Assembly (NCBI GenBank): GCA_026874595.1 | Contig: CM049306.1 | Span: 39,306,019-39,370,018, forward strand | Direction: 5' to 3' | Length of the DNA: 64,000 bases | Source: Sipunculus nudus | Taxonomy: Eukaryota > Annelida > Sipuncula > Golfingiida > Sipunculidae | Shown: positions 24,308 through 37,378 of the stretch, piece by piece | Numbering within the stretch: the stretch's first letter is position 1 | Layout of the letters: each line of letters opens with the position of its first letter | The notes under the pieces: model-generated | What the model was told of the DNA's origin: nothing | The model's database searches: none | Seen by the model: the letters and a program-made list of their open reading frames with translations, nothing else | Made by a program: the position numbers and the translations under genes

Positions 24308-24598
24308 TTAGGCCAAAAAAAAATAAGGTATGGTTCTCAGGCACTTTTTTTCAGAAATCAGTGCGGGCGGGCGGTATTTTATTTTTGACCTTTTTTTGAA
24401 TGCTCTGATAAAATGTCATATGATCAATGAAAAATATGAAAATAACAAATTTTTTTGCTAAACAGGTAAAGGCACTACATAAATTATATTATTTATCTAC
24501 TTGAAAGATAAAAATCAAAATAAAAATTTTTGATGCGGGGGTTAAAAATTGATGCGGGCGGTGCCTGAGAACCACACCTTTTATTTTTTTTGGCCTTA
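24308..24598. mobile_element. Harbinger-type MITE with TTA target duplication
   Basis: TTA at 24308-24310 is followed by GGCCAAAAAAAATAAGGT, TGGTTCTCAGGCAC and GCGGGCGG. The right side ends with the reverse complement of nearly the same sequence, reaching GGCC at 24592-24595 and TTA at 24596-24598. The body is 285 bp, AT-rich and non-coding. A 3-bp TWA duplication with inverted repeats starting GG is the mark of PIF/Harbinger elements. The size means it depends on a transposase encoded elsewhere. Confidence 0.75.
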
Positions 24599-25902
24599 CA
24601 TGTTTCTATTTTATAAAGACCATTCAATATATTGGCATTTTTATAGATTTTTTTAAAGCTGGGAATTTATTAAATTCTTTTATTTTTTTTCTAACATACT
24701 AACACTTTCAGCATTTTACGTCTCTCCAAACTTCTGTAAAGCTTAATCGGATGCATGGCGACAGTGCGTCGGCGATAGCGTGCTGGATTTCTGCGAATAT
24801 AATAAACATCCATGGCTGGTAATATGACATAACTGAATGACTAATTGGGCACGATATATAGCTTGAACAAGCCAATCTCTTAAGCCTATACAATCAAATC
24901 AATGGACATGTGGCTACACATACTAAGTCCACATTACAAATTATCAGGGTTTCGTGCACGGGGCGAATCAAAACTTGTTTATTGAAAGTTAAAGGTGATT
25001 AAACTGATGACTGATCAGTAACGTTTCCATTAACATTTAATGCCATTTCATTTGATTGCTCATGTTGCTATGTCACTTTTAGGCAAAAAGAGTTGTTTGA
25101 ATAACAACTGGTAAGCATAATAATAATACAGTTATACTACTAATGGTGACCTACGTATTTTAGTCCTATCAAAGATAGTGGGAATAAAAGTTATAATAAT
25201 AAAAATAATTAAATAAATGATAATTATTATAATGAATGTTGATATAATAATAATAATATATGTAAATAATAATAATAGATGTTAATAATAATAAAAATAA
25301 TATTTTATAAAATCATGCATACAATCTGTCTAAATCGAATAAATATAACGGTAACCTTGTCTAAATATTTACAGGTCCTGGTTGGCGACAGGAAAGGATT
25401 AGTAATTAAATGAACAATAAAAATAATATGAAACGTGAAAACAACTATATATGCATGAAAAAATACAAGAAGATATAAAATACCATGTTTTTACTGCGCC
25501 TTTACAGCAGACAGATTTCATATATACAGACGGTATATCTGTGATTGGTTTGACCTATAGTGTTTCGAATTATGTTTAAAAAATGAATGAACTTTTGTAT
25601 CATCATTTGTTGAAATAGCTTCAGAATTAAATGATTGTTATTAAGTAATATGTGTTTAAAAGCGCCCCCGCACTTATCTTTAGACACATTAAAAGAGGTC
25701 AAATTACTTAGAGCAGCGTGTTAATAACGCATGGTTTCTGCATGCTACACTCCTTATAAAGTCATTCAACTCATTGTGTAAGAGCGGATGTCCTGTGACC
25801 AGGGCATATGGAGTATAGATCTATATATACAGGCGTAATCCACCCGGCTTTACTCTACAAACGCAATCCAGTCAATTATAATATATTCATACAATGTATA
25901 CC

Positions 25903-25963
<61 letters not shown>

Positions 25964-28900
25964 GGGCAGTTTAATGTCAGAAATAATTTTAACCATTTGT
26001 GTATGTGTATATATATATGTGTGTGTGTGTGTGTCAACATTCCGAATTCTTGGAAATGGAATGTATTCAAAACCCGACAAAAACCTTGTTTTTATCTTAT
26101 TTGGATGTTGGATACTGGTTTTAAACTGATCGAAAGCTTTGTTGGCGCAAGATAAAAATTGATCTCAATTAGTGACAAAGAAAATCGAACATGTTTTCCG
26201 GAGTTAGCGCCCCGTTATCAATTCAGATTCTGCACGTATTTCCGTTTCCGTCAGTCGTCAGTTTGTGTATATACATAACCTGCAGGTTCTTCTACCCTCC
26301 GCCCATATATCAAGTCAAGGTACAAGGTACATTTCTGCGATTTATTAACCTGTCATTTAAAAATGTACATTTAGGCTAAACAAACAAACATGATAGTTCT
26401 ACGGATTCGCCGCTCCTATTATTCGTGGATCATTTTTTTTTTTCAAATGAAGGTCAGGTCCTTGGAAATATTGCTCATTTGTTCTATGGGACTTATTCCC
26501 TATCAAAGAACTCTTAAAGGCATGGAAATGGAATAAATTTTATGTTGATCATATATACATATGCAGAAAAAAATCACTCGCTCGCACCATACTTATGTTC
26601 CCAGAGTCCATAGAACAATAATTTATTTTGTGTGCCCGTATATCAGATTACAAATTAAAGGGGTTTCTCAAATGCTCTGCAAAAATTTGGCCTTTCTGCT
26701 ATGTTAACTGAGTCTTGCATAATGATAATCAGCTAAAATATACTTTTTGATTTAAACTTTACACATATTTCAAAGTGAAAGGGAAATGTTTTCTAGCATG
26801 ACTTGCACTCTTGGAATATCTCGGGGTTTTTAATAACTGCCAATGTTTTAAAATTTCAATATAAAAGTGCTCTTTTAAATTTATTTTCCATATCGATATT
26901 TAACGTGCATGCATGGTTCGTCATATATCTGTAATCCAAAATAAAGGAATCGATAGTGAAACCCAGCATGATATTATGTTTAAGGATCAGATAAAAAAAA
27001 CTGCACCTCGGAAGAAGGACACTATATAACCCCTGTTATGTATATCAGTCATCATTTATTCTGATATAGCTGGTTTAAGTTTTTTTTAGCTCATCCGGCC
27101 ATATATAGATTCCTCATGGTACTATGACAGATATTACTGACAAATGGATCTTTTTGCTGGTTTCTGTAAATTAGTCCTAACCTAACGTAATGTATAGTGT
27201 TACATCTGTAATACTTTTACGTTATATACATCTGTAACCTTTCCATATTTGTTGTATTTCTTTTTAGTTCATAATTTCCATAAAAAGACGTGAATTACTT
27301 CATTACATCATAATATGTTGTTTATATGTTGTATATCTACAGGAAAGCATTTATATTTGCCGAAGAGGCTACTTTGAAACCCTTTTTGAAATAAATATGT
27401 TTAAACCAGCTACCTAATGTCCGTCCGTCCGTCCGGCCGGCGTCCATCCACAATTCACAAAAAAATGCTTCTTCTCCTTCACATCTTGAACAAATTTGAT
27501 TTTCTTTATTGTAGCCTAACTGATGGGACCAGATGTAGACTATTCTACACAGAATTAATAAATTCAGTAATTGTTCAAATATTAACTAAAAATAAAAATA
27601 ACTTTTATTTTCCTATTTTTGTCTAGTAGGGCCAGGTATATTCTTAAATAGGTGTACACAGAATTTTAGGATTAATTCATAATGCAAATATACAAATATT
27701 TAAAAGAAATCAGATGCATTTTTTTCTTTATCTCGTGACCGATTTTTAGTCTGTTTTGTCAGTTTTGGCTTGGAGCTGCCTTCTACACTTTTACACAGAA
27801 TTTTTAACTTGTGACCATCTGAGATACAAAATTCTGTGATAAAATGTCCATTACATGGATTCAGTGAAAATTTTATAATTTGATGGTTTTATGTTGCGTC
27901 ATTGAAAGTCTGGATTTACATCTACATCAGCCGATTAAAAGCAATGTATATGCAGCGTATTTCCGTCAAGTTTTTCAAGGTATGAAGAAATCAAGTCGAT
28001 ATTTCACGAGCAAGCGCCCTACCATAAAATCCGAGTTTTTAATCCAGCAAAAAGGCCTTTGCTTCTCGTAAATTTATGGCCTATCAAATTAAACAGAAAA
28101 CCAACGACTATTTTTTTCAACATATTTTTTGTCTGTAGAAGTCTGATCATATATTCAGCTTATTTAAATAGATAATATTTTATGTAATTCCAGTGTGACG
28201 CTTTATTATTATTAGAGAATATATTTTAACATATCAAAATCGGTATTCTTGTAATAATAATACAAATAATTTAATACCTCTTAATATGATGACGCTGTTA
28301 TGGTGATAGGTGCTGCCATCTGCCGAGAATACACGACACTATACAGATTTAAGCACCAACTGTGGCGCCATGAGGAATTGCGCACGTCTGTTTAACCAGT
28401 GCTAGATTAAAATATTATTTATCGGGCTGTGCCTCAAATTATTTTAAAACAATTTTTTTTCAGCATAAAAATATCGGCGTCACAAGTCCAAAATAATCTG
28501 TGAGCTAAATCCAGAAACACTGATAGGATGTTGCTGATGTTTACATCCTACGCTCCGTTGCTTGGTAAAAGGGACATAATCAGGCGCAATATTATGCCTG
28601 TTCTTTCACACTATCAGTTCTGTTTAGCTTTATACGAAATTGTCCTAGCAAAACCATCCCAGCACACAGTCTTAGTACTATAAAAACGGCTGTTTAATAC
28701 CTTGTTATGGCTCTTTGTGTTTGTTAACACAGTCCATATTAGTTTGTTTACCAAAAAAAGGCCGCGTGACCGGAGGTCCGACTGTGAGCCACAACACGCG
28801 ATGTTTCAGCCAACGGGAACATGTATTACATTTTTTTTTGGGTCGAAGTCAGTCCGGGCATCTTATGATTGGCAGATGCACCGAGCCCCACGCGCTGTGT

Positions 28901-30000
28901 TTATGTTGACACTAGTGAACGCGCCGAGTCAACTGTTTTAAATACTCGTTTACAGGTTAAGTGAACGGTTCCAAGGCAATATTTTGGCAGGTACAAGTTT
29001 ATTTTAAAGGGAATAAGCTATTTTTTAGATAACTCAACATGCTTTATAGGTGATTGGGCCCCTTTAAACATATAGTTTAAACAGTCCGAAATCTTGGGAC
29101 AGAAAATTAAGCCGAAATTCGGCTATCAAGGTTTTAATATCAGCAATATTATATTTCATGGACTATACAAACAGAAGCATGGGGTTTTCTATTTTTTGAC
29201 GAGATGCTAAATATGCATCCCCCCCCCCCCCCGAAGGTTTCGACACCCACTGATTTTAGCTGCTTTGAAGGTACATATAAACATTTGCAATAATATGTGA
29301 AAAACCTCGCTTGTTTTATACGTATTTATGGTTTTGTTTGAGTATTATACAGGGGCTCAAACAAGGAGAAGAAATATGAAAGTAGAAATGCAGAACGTGA
29401 ACAGTTCGGAGGAAATGGGTTATAAATATGGTAAATATTAAAAATAATGCAAAGGGTGGGCATAAATCTTCTATATACTACAATAATTGCCCTGTCTGTT
29501 TGTTTGTCCCAGAAAATCCAGAGAAACGGCCCATGACAGTGGGCCAGATTTGCTATCAGCGTCAGTAAGTTGCCCTAACTTACAGAATGCACACCAATTT
29601 TGCCCTTCCACTTGAACACAACGGATTTCCCGGCAGCATCACATCACAGGTCTGACGCATAACATCACACCGCTCTCCATTTCGCCATTGCTGGCCTTCA
29701 CCTTGGCCCATAACCACAAAGACACAAATAATTGGTTCCATATCGAGCAACAGACGTTGCTATACCTAACAGGTCTGGGGAGTTCGCTACCTTACAGGTC
29801 TGGGGACACACCACGCGGCAATATACCCCTTCCTCTGCGACGGGTACCAACAGGTCCCCATTTTCTAGTGTTTTATATGGTGTTTAAAGGGCTGCAGGAG
29901 AAGAGAAGTCATCTGCCATGGAAATACCCATTCACTTGCGTTAAAATGCGTGCGAGATTCATCCGTCCGTTTCCATAAACGCATACGTACTGCATCAAGA
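24599..30000. other. Long non-coding stretch
   Basis: Contains a TAA/ATA-rich trinucleotide region at about 25189-25310, an (AT)n tract at 25906-25960, a GTCC tandem near 27420, a C-run at 29220-29232 and a 27-bp repeat of ACAGGTCTGGGGA near 29770-29805. I find no exon I would defend. The short open frames made of Tyr-Ile dipeptides are translations of the (AT)n tract. Confidence 0.5.
25906..25960. repeat. (AT)n microsatellite
   Basis: About 27 uninterrupted TA units. Confidence 0.95.
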
Positions 30001-30263
30001 GTGGATCCAGAGGGGAATCCAGGGGGTCCGGATCTCCCCTTTTTTAGCCGCCGCGACCTTTTTTTAAAGGTTTCAGACCAATTTTTGCGGTCTGCCCCCC
30101 CCCCCCCCCCTTTAGGTATTATTATTAGTCCTCACTGATTGGATCCCTTCTTACCTTTGCGCAAAATTTGGTCTGAAACCCTTAGAAAAGTTGCGATCAC
30201 TAAAAAAAATGGTGGCTCCCCCTCCCCCCCCCCCCCCCCCCCCCCCCCCGCGCTGGATCCACC
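30001..30263. repeat. Foldback element of the poly-C / 'GGATCCAG' family
   Basis: Begins GTGGATCCAG at 30001 and ends CTGGATCCAC at 30254-30263. Each arm continues inward with a poly-C (left) or poly-C/G (right) tract and a copy of the block containing GGTTTCAGACCAA, the second copy inverted (TTGGTCTGAAACCC near 30169). It is therefore two head-to-head copies of the repeat seen singly at 10282 and 17187. The arms could form a large hairpin. Non-coding. Confidence 0.65.
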
Positions 30264-33200
30264 ATTGTAGTCGGATACCCTGGACACGCGTGACGGGACA
30301 AGGTACAACAACAGTTGCAATAATATGTGTAGTAATTATTTTACGCTGTTAGATCATATGTCTGAATGAAAAAAAAAGTTTAAAGGAAAACATCCCCACA
30401 CACTTCACACTTGTTTAATCTCCAATTCAGTTGTGTTGCACGTTGCAGTAGTCATATCAGTGAACACAATTCCAGTATGTTTCTTTACCATTTAGGCCTA
30501 CTAAGACTGCATGACTCGGGGACAAAGCAATTGCTGCATGTGTTACAGTGGTATATAATCGTTTTAATTAAAGTGTATGATGACCTAGACCTCCATACTT
30601 TAATGGATTATGTGGAACAAGCTAGACACCTACAGGAAGAGGTTGAAAGAACTCCGTGAAACGATAGAAGATGATGACGATGTGACTAATTGTGACTTCA
30701 GGGGAAGAATCTGTTTATGACTTTAGTATTAAACTGAAATTAGCTGTTGTATCAATATTAGTTTTCTTCCCGGTTGTAATGGGATCTTGTAATAATACAA
30801 ATCTAATTATTCCTCTGCCCAAAGAAAATATAATTTTGCCGCCGTTTGTTGGTTTATAATGTAGGAGCTGAACGTCTTTTTATAACAGTTTTGTGGAGGT
30901 TCTGGGTAATATGTTTTCAAAAACGTTTCGGTTTAAAAAATTCTTTACCAAGCAAGAGAGGGCAGCATGTTCGTTCGTGCCCGAGTAGTAACCGTCGTCA
31001 TGTACAGGTATAGTATTGTAAAAAAACTTAAGTGTCAATCTAAGAACCGGATTAATGATTCAACCGCCTGCAATGTGAAAGTTATGTTCTATTTCAGTCT
31101 TTGTTCTGGCGCGTAGAGCTGACCTGTGATTTAAGCATCGCGTTAGTGAATATTGACACACATGCTTGTTATGTATTCATACAATTCTTGCACTTACATA
31201 CAATGCTCCTGACAAGCTTGTTAGGATCATGGTATTTTCCCGATTATTGTGATCCGGAATGTTTGCGAAGGATTGTGGTGTCTGAGTGCATTTTATAGAT
31301 AAATTTAGATATATCTCCCGCCTATCTTCGTCCTCTCCCTTTTTTTTAAATTTGAGCTAAAAAACATCAACATTGGAGCACACGCGGTTATAATGTCTAA
31401 AATGCAGATAATCTGCATAATATCGTTCAAGAATGATACAGAAAATATTTACGTGGTTGGCAGAAGTCAGTTGAAAAGTGCGTGTTAGCTGACATAGCTT
31501 CAAATATCTTTTCACGCCATGCGTCTCATTCCCTAGGTGACGCATCTTCGGTCTATGTATCTATCACTTATGATCTTCTGTCTATTTCTTCATAAACGTC
31601 ACCCATAGCCTAACACCTGATTAAAACATAAAGTTCAAAGCGAGTTTGCGTAATCTATAAGGCAGTGTAAGCCATTTTTGACGCCATGCTCAGCTGAAAG
31701 GAGAAATGGTAAGATTGGCATCGAGCGCCATCTGGTGATTGTGAGTTGAATCATTCTGGAGCAATATTTTGTGCAACTCTGGCGGTCTCTCGGCTCCCGC
31801 TGGCTTGGCCTGATTGGCATCACGTCTATCGGCTCCTTCAAAATTTATAGTTTAAAGAGACAACCGGGGCGGTGATCCCAGATCACCTCAACCGTGCCTG
31901 TCTAATAACTTCAAAAACCTAGATGATAGGCAGTTTTCATTGTATGCGAATAATCATTCGAATAATCACATGTTTTTTTTATTAGGGAAAGTGTTATTTA
32001 TCGATCAGTACTGAATATGAGCAAAAACGCATTAACTTGACTCTCGGACAGGATTTATGAAAACCCTACCGAAACGTATCCAATTAGAGGTCACGCCGAT
32101 CTATATATACCTGCATTTGCAACAATTTAAATGTAACTCATTGAATGTTTTGTTCATGAAAAACATTTGAGATTTTTTATGACTTATGGTATTGCAGTAC
32201 AATATTAACAATTTTTTGGTCATATTTCAATCATTGTCAGTCATATAAAATAAAATTTTCTGTCGGTTCACTTTCTTTTTCTCTGTATCCACTGCTTTTT
32301 TCCCCCAAATTATTCTATTAATTTAATGATCCGTCAATGCATGTGCCCCGTGATAAATTAAAGTGAACTTTTTCTATCATTGATTAACAACACATTATAT
32401 GTAAAATTATATGTTACATTCATGATATCAGGATCAACTGGATTTCCAAGAAAGCACAAACCCAAAAGACTATTTTGCATAGATATGACCGTCCCATATG
32501 GTAGTATCACTGATGCGCGTTCTTCTGATGAGCTTGTGGAAAAAGCTTTAGACACATCATCTGGTGAGGTTCGCCATCTGGTGGTCAAAGGAAACACTAA
32601 ATTAATTTTCTTGAGATATTTCGAAGTTGTCATACACCAACGTGTGAGGTTATCTGTGTCTTTATTTTTATTGATCCGTCTTAAAGTAACAATCCTTGGG
32701 AAATTCTTACTTCAAAATAAGCACAAAAATAATTTAAAATTAATATAAGACACATAGAATATATCACTTGTCTTTCTTGTTTAAAAATGACATGTTTTTA
32801 TTGAATTAATTTCAAATTAAAAATTAAATCTTAAGCGACAGCTCTCAAAATCTACGCCTGTGAACGTCATTTTCGACAGCCCCGTATGACCAGCAAGTAC
32901 GCTCTCACTTGACATAAGCCAAAATAATCGTGAGCCGTTTAAATATACTTTCTAACAACACCTACCACGTGCGAGAAAAATTCCACTCAGCATATTGGTA
33001 AATCCCTCTGCATGCTTGTTGAATTTCTGACCGCAAGCGCGCCTCCAACGGGTTGCTTAACGATAGCCAACTTGTACACGATACAAGAAATGACTCGTTA
33101 CCACACAGAAGGAATTTTTATAGTTTATTTTTGAGTTCACATGTATTTTTTTGTGTGAATTCGTCACTTGTATAGTCTAATATTAAGAGTATCGGCTGAT

Positions 33201-33272
33201 TATCACGATACAATTGCAACAGGGTGGATGCCTGTTGCAGTGCACCCCGCGTATGGCTTGTACTTTAGTTAA
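30264..33272. other. Non-coding stretch with two CTCF-like motifs
   Basis: No recognised gene. The frame at 32380-32748 (122 codons) has no family motif and no splice context. GCGCCATCTGGTGA at 31725-31738 and TCGCCATCTGGTGGTC at 32571-32586 both read on the minus strand as CACCAGATGGC-type CTCF cores. Confidence 0.4.
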
Positions 33273-33540
33273 CCTAAAAATCCTTATGTAGGGAATGCCG
33301 AAAGCGGCATGCGGAATGCGTGTGGAGAGATTTCGTTAGTACCGGCAATATGCGTCCTTTCTATATATGTTGCCCCTGCATGGATACAGTGCGGAACCGG
33401 CAAAAATCAATACATAGAGCGATTCGTTTTGCCGGATACGCATTCCGCATGCCAGATCCGCGCATAAGGATTCTAGTCTTATTTATTTAGTCAATTCCGA
33501 TTTCATCCTCATGCCGCATTCCTTACATAAGGAATCTTAG
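33273..33540. mobile_element. Palindromic MITE-like element
   Basis: The left end, CTAAAAATCCTTATGTAGGG, is matched in reverse complement by the right end, ccttacataaggaatcttag. Inside it a second inverted pair, GGCATGCGGAATGCG and CGCATTCCGCATGCC, sits at about 33308-33322 and 33438-33453. The length is 268 bp and there is no coding frame. Target duplication is not clear, so the class is not assigned. Confidence 0.55.
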
Positions 33541-33589
33541 CTTTAGGCTTACTAGTCCAATATAAATGTCTACCCATTCACTATTCACG

Positions 33590-33931
33590 GCTAGAAGACT
33601 TGTGGTGCTACCAGTATTTTTTTTTTTTTTTTTTTTACGCATTGTTTCTCTATTTTTAGACCATGAAATGGAGCAGTCGTTACAGTTTTTCTGTTGTGGT
33701 TTCATTCATTTTCCTGAATTCTGGTACGTTTATTAAGCATTTTTTTTTTCAGTTGTTGAAAACGTGTGGCTCCACCTGCAATTTTTTTTCAAGCATTTAT
33801 TCTTCGAGCAATGAGAACGTTGAGTAACAGCAGTTATATCAGTGTCTCAGCTGTGGTTCCATCTTGCGTCGTGGCACCTTGTGCGTTCATTAATTATGAC
33901 CAGTTGCTGAAGACTGGTGGCACCACCTGTA
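33590..33931. repeat. Diverged tandem copies of a Helitron-like tail module
   Basis: A module with gaagacttgtggtgctaccagtattttt occurs at about 33590, again at about 33760 (tgtggctccacctgcaattttt) and at about 33908 (gactggtggcaccacctgtattttt). The same module precedes Helitron-like heads near 51590, so it belongs to that repeat family. Confidence 0.5.
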
Positions 33932-36444
33932 TTTTTAGCTCAGCTGATTGAAAGTAATCTGAGATACAGTGATCACTCTTTGTCGGTCCGGCTGACATGT
34001 CGTCTGTGAACAGGGCACAAATCTTAATCGTAAGGACTTGGAAATTCAAACTTCACACACTGACAGGTCGACCTTTTAGGTTTTCTTTTTTGGGTGCCAA
34101 AAATAGGTCATTGTAACCTATATTTAATAAGTTATGGGGCGAAAACCTCGAAATGTATGCTGCAGGTAGTTATGTAGACGTGCTGTTCCACTTCTTTCGT
34201 CATTGCAATGTTTGATTTCCGTGTTAGCTGATAGGATGTGTTTTCCGTTACCGCATATTGACTTGGGTTAGTATGTAAACTACAGGTAGCGCCACTTATT
34301 TTGACCTATTTCCTGTGAGCTAAATTTGTATATTTTACGTTTCTTAATGGGTTGCTATTTAAGCTATAGGTAGCCTTATCCTATACTGGAGCATGCTGTA
34401 GTAATTTTGCAGTTCCGCTGTATTTTTAGCCAAGCTGACTGAAAGTCGTCTGAGCTATTGCGATCACTCTTTGTCCGTCGTCCGTCCGAAGGTCGGGCCG
34501 TTAACACAAATCAAAACCGCTGGACCTAGTAACTTCTAACTGAAACCCCATCGAGGTCCATAAAAAATCACTTTAGAAACTTGAAATTAGGTCACTGTGA
34601 CCTATATCCTCCGAGCTATGGGGCTCGTAATTACCTCCCAGAATCATTAAATTTGATACAACAGCTCTATTATCTTAATAACTAAGGCAATTTTTGCCAA
34701 GATTATTTCCATACATATTGATCAAATAATGTTCCATCAATTCCTGAAGACTTGTGGCGCAAATTGTATTTTTTTCTAAATTTTACGCATTTCCCCCTCC
34801 ATTTTGAGTATACTTTAAATGAAGCAGTCAGGACGATAACACGGCACAAACCTTTAGACCTTAAAACTTTTAATTGTACATCCAGGGAGGTCCTGGGGAA
34901 ATCTCCTCGGAAACCTTAAATAAGGTCATGATGACCTATATTCTGTGAGCTACTGGCAAAAAAAAACATGATTTTGAGCACCCAGGGTGTCAGACGGGGC
35001 ACAAATTGAGCCCGTTACACCTAGAAACTTCTATCTTGCAATCCAGGGAGGTCTTTGCCAATCTCCTCAGGGTCATGGTGACCTATATTCTGCGAGCTAC
35101 TGGCCGAAAACATGATTTTGAACACCCAGAGAATCATACATGGCATACATCACAATCTTCTGATGTGACATTCAGGGAGGTCCTTGGTAAATGTCCTTTG
35201 AAATATGATATTAAGTCACTGTGACCTATATTCGGTGAGCTATAGGGGAAAAAACATGATTTGAGCACCATGGGAGTCAGATGTCCACAAACTGAATCCG
35301 TTGGCCTTGGAATCTTCTGATGTTACAACCAGGGAAGTCTTGGACAAATTTTCTTGGAAACCTGAAATTAAGTCATGAAGACCTATATTCTTCAAGCGAC
35401 AGGTCAGAAATATGATTTTGAACAACCAGACAGTCAGACAAGACACAAATTGTAACTGTTAGGCCTAGAATCTTTTATACAACATCCAAGGAGGTCCTGG
35501 CCAATTCTCCTTTGAAACCCGAAAGTAGGTCATGGTGACCTATATTCTGCAAAAAAAACTATGGTTATTAGCACCTAGAAAGCCAGGCATGGCATCAAAC
35601 TTTACTTTTGGACCTAGGACATTCTAATGTGACATCCAATGAGGTCATTAATAAGTCTCCTTTGAATCCTGAAATTAGGTCACTGTGACTTATATTCTCT
35701 GAGGTATGAGCAGAAAACCTAATTTTGAGCACCTAGAAAGTCAGACAGGTCATAAATCTTAATTGTTGGCTCTAGAACTGTTTTTCTTAATATAAAGGGA
35801 TTGCAATGTTATGTCTCTTTTGACATTTAAAACATCATATAATCCGTGGACTGTGTCAAACATGATTTGAGTACCCTATATAAGTCAGATGGACACAAGT
35901 CATAGCAGTTTGACGTAGAAACTTGTAACTTAGCATCTCGGGAGTTCCTAGTAAAATCTTCTTGCTGTTACCTATTTTCTAAGGACTATGGGAAAAACAT
36001 GATTTTGAACTCTTGATGTCCTATCCATTCAGATTGTAAAGGTTCCTTAACAAAATATTTTATACCAGATCAGAGCATCAATAATTATTACATGCACCAC
36101 CTGTATACATGTCAAATTCAGCTGAGCGTCATGACAAATGGGTCACTTGTTTTCATTATTGCTTTTGTACAGCTGTGCACAAAGTGAATGTAAGACCCCT
36201 GGGGCTTTTGTTGAGAATGACAGGAAACAGCCATCAGTCTGATACTTAGCGGGGCATAAATGATACGATAATTAGAACTTTAGGATATTAAAACTTATTA
36301 GAATACAGATATAATTGGATAAACTCTTATTGTAAATATAAAATTAAGTCATTTATATTTATATCAAATTACTTACATTTATGTGATATGGCCGTAAGAA
36401 GGATGCCAGGTTCAGCCGAGCGTCAGGGCCCATGGGCCACTTGT
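33932..36444 (+). mobile_element. Helitron-like (pearl-type) non-autonomous element, outer copy
   Basis: The head at 33932 reads TTTTTAGCTCAGCTGATTG and is followed by a Cys-box-like run of TCGGTCCGGC. The tail near 36411-36444 reads TTCAGCCGAGCGTC, then the hairpin GGCCCATGGGCC, then ACTTGTTG. Head and tail share CAGC(T/C)GA in inverse orientation but the tail continues some 25 bases further, which makes the ends asymmetric. A second head (34433) and tail (36151) lie inside. Pairing outer with outer is my choice. There is no Rep/helicase gene, so it would depend on another element. Confidence 0.45.
34433..36151 (+). mobile_element. Helitron-like element, inner copy, with ~150-bp tandem repeats
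   Basis: The head TTTTTAGCCAAGCTGACTG at 34433 is followed by tgtccgtcgtccgtccg. The tail near 36119-36151 is CAGCTGAGCGTC, the imperfect hairpin TGACAAATGGGTCA and CTTGTTTT. Between about 34500 and 35990 the phrase gacctatattctg(t/c)gagcta returns every 140-160 bases (about 34935, 35078, 35228, 35380, 35538), accompanied by catccagggaggtcct and aaacatgattttgagcacc. Central tandem repeats of this kind are typical of bivalve pearl elements. Confidence 0.55.
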
Positions 36445-36960
36445 TGTCGCATGGGGTAAGTTTATTGTAAGTAAAAAATTAGTTATTCATCATTTTGTCT
36501 GTCATTTAGATCAAATTTCACAATACATAACCAGAACGTCATGGTGTCCCGTACTGTATTTCTCCTTGATTAGTCATTTATATATAATATAATTTAGTAA
36601 TCATAGGTTATACAAGAAATCTAATAATATTTTCTATGATTAAGAAGATAAACTGGTGGACATCATATCAATGTGTTGAGATACATTCAGAACAAAGTAC
36701 AAAACCTTTGACATTGCTTCCGTTGTATTCGGTACACGCGGCAATACATGACATAAATTTGCTGGACTAAACAGGTGGGTTCGACGATGCGCCTTCGACT
36801 GCTAAAGGATTAGTAATTGGTCTATATATAGCCTGGAATAAAGCTATATGTTTAGGGTCAACGTGTGGAGTATATATGTATGTATAACCTTTGTGTCACC
36901 AGTGCGCAGCACAGACAACAACCAAACGGTAATCATAGGCGGCATGCAAGGGTCAATTTA
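36445..36960. other. Non-coding stretch with no recognised feature
   Basis: Nothing supported beyond AT-rich unique sequence. Confidence 0.4.
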
Positions 36961-36961
36961 T

Positions 36962-36965
<4 letters not shown>

Positions 36966-37042
<77 letters not shown>
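36966..37042. repeat. (AT)n microsatellite
   Basis: About 38 uninterrupted TA units. Length differences between individuals are to be expected. Confidence 0.95.
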
Positions 37043-37043
<1 letters not shown>

Positions 37044-37285
37044 CCTCTCTATGAAAGCCCCATATATATGCCTACATGTACGATCGCATGTTGCACTCAC
37101 AATTGAACCGTAAAGGGGGTTGGGATTTGCAGCCTATATAGTGTTGTCAGATTTTGTAGAGATGGGGACCGGGTTCCTCTAGCCTCAGTCTCGGTCTTTG
37201 CCTCGGGACGCATGCAATTAAGGACTTGGAATCGCGTCTTTCAGTCACCAATGCCTGCTCAAGGCCATGAAATTAGTACGGTATA

Positions 37286-37288
<3 letters not shown>

Positions 37289-37374
<86 letters not shown>
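37289..37374. repeat. (AT)n microsatellite
   Basis: About 43 uninterrupted TA units, the longest tract in the window. Confidence 0.95.

Positions 37375-37378
<4 letters not shown>

Noticed and set aside
25808-26155. Open frames made of Tyr-Ile repeats
   Set aside because: They are translations of the (AT)n microsatellite; the same holds for frames at 36848-37113 and 23910-24116.
30411-30720. Overlapping frames with MWNKLDTYRKRLKELRE-like helical sequence
   Set aside because: Two frames overlap in the same stretch, each short and without splice sites; too little to call a transposase remnant.
32380-32748. 122-codon plus-strand frame
   Set aside because: It has no recognised motif, no splice context and no promoter; the sequence is AT-rich and the length is possible by chance.
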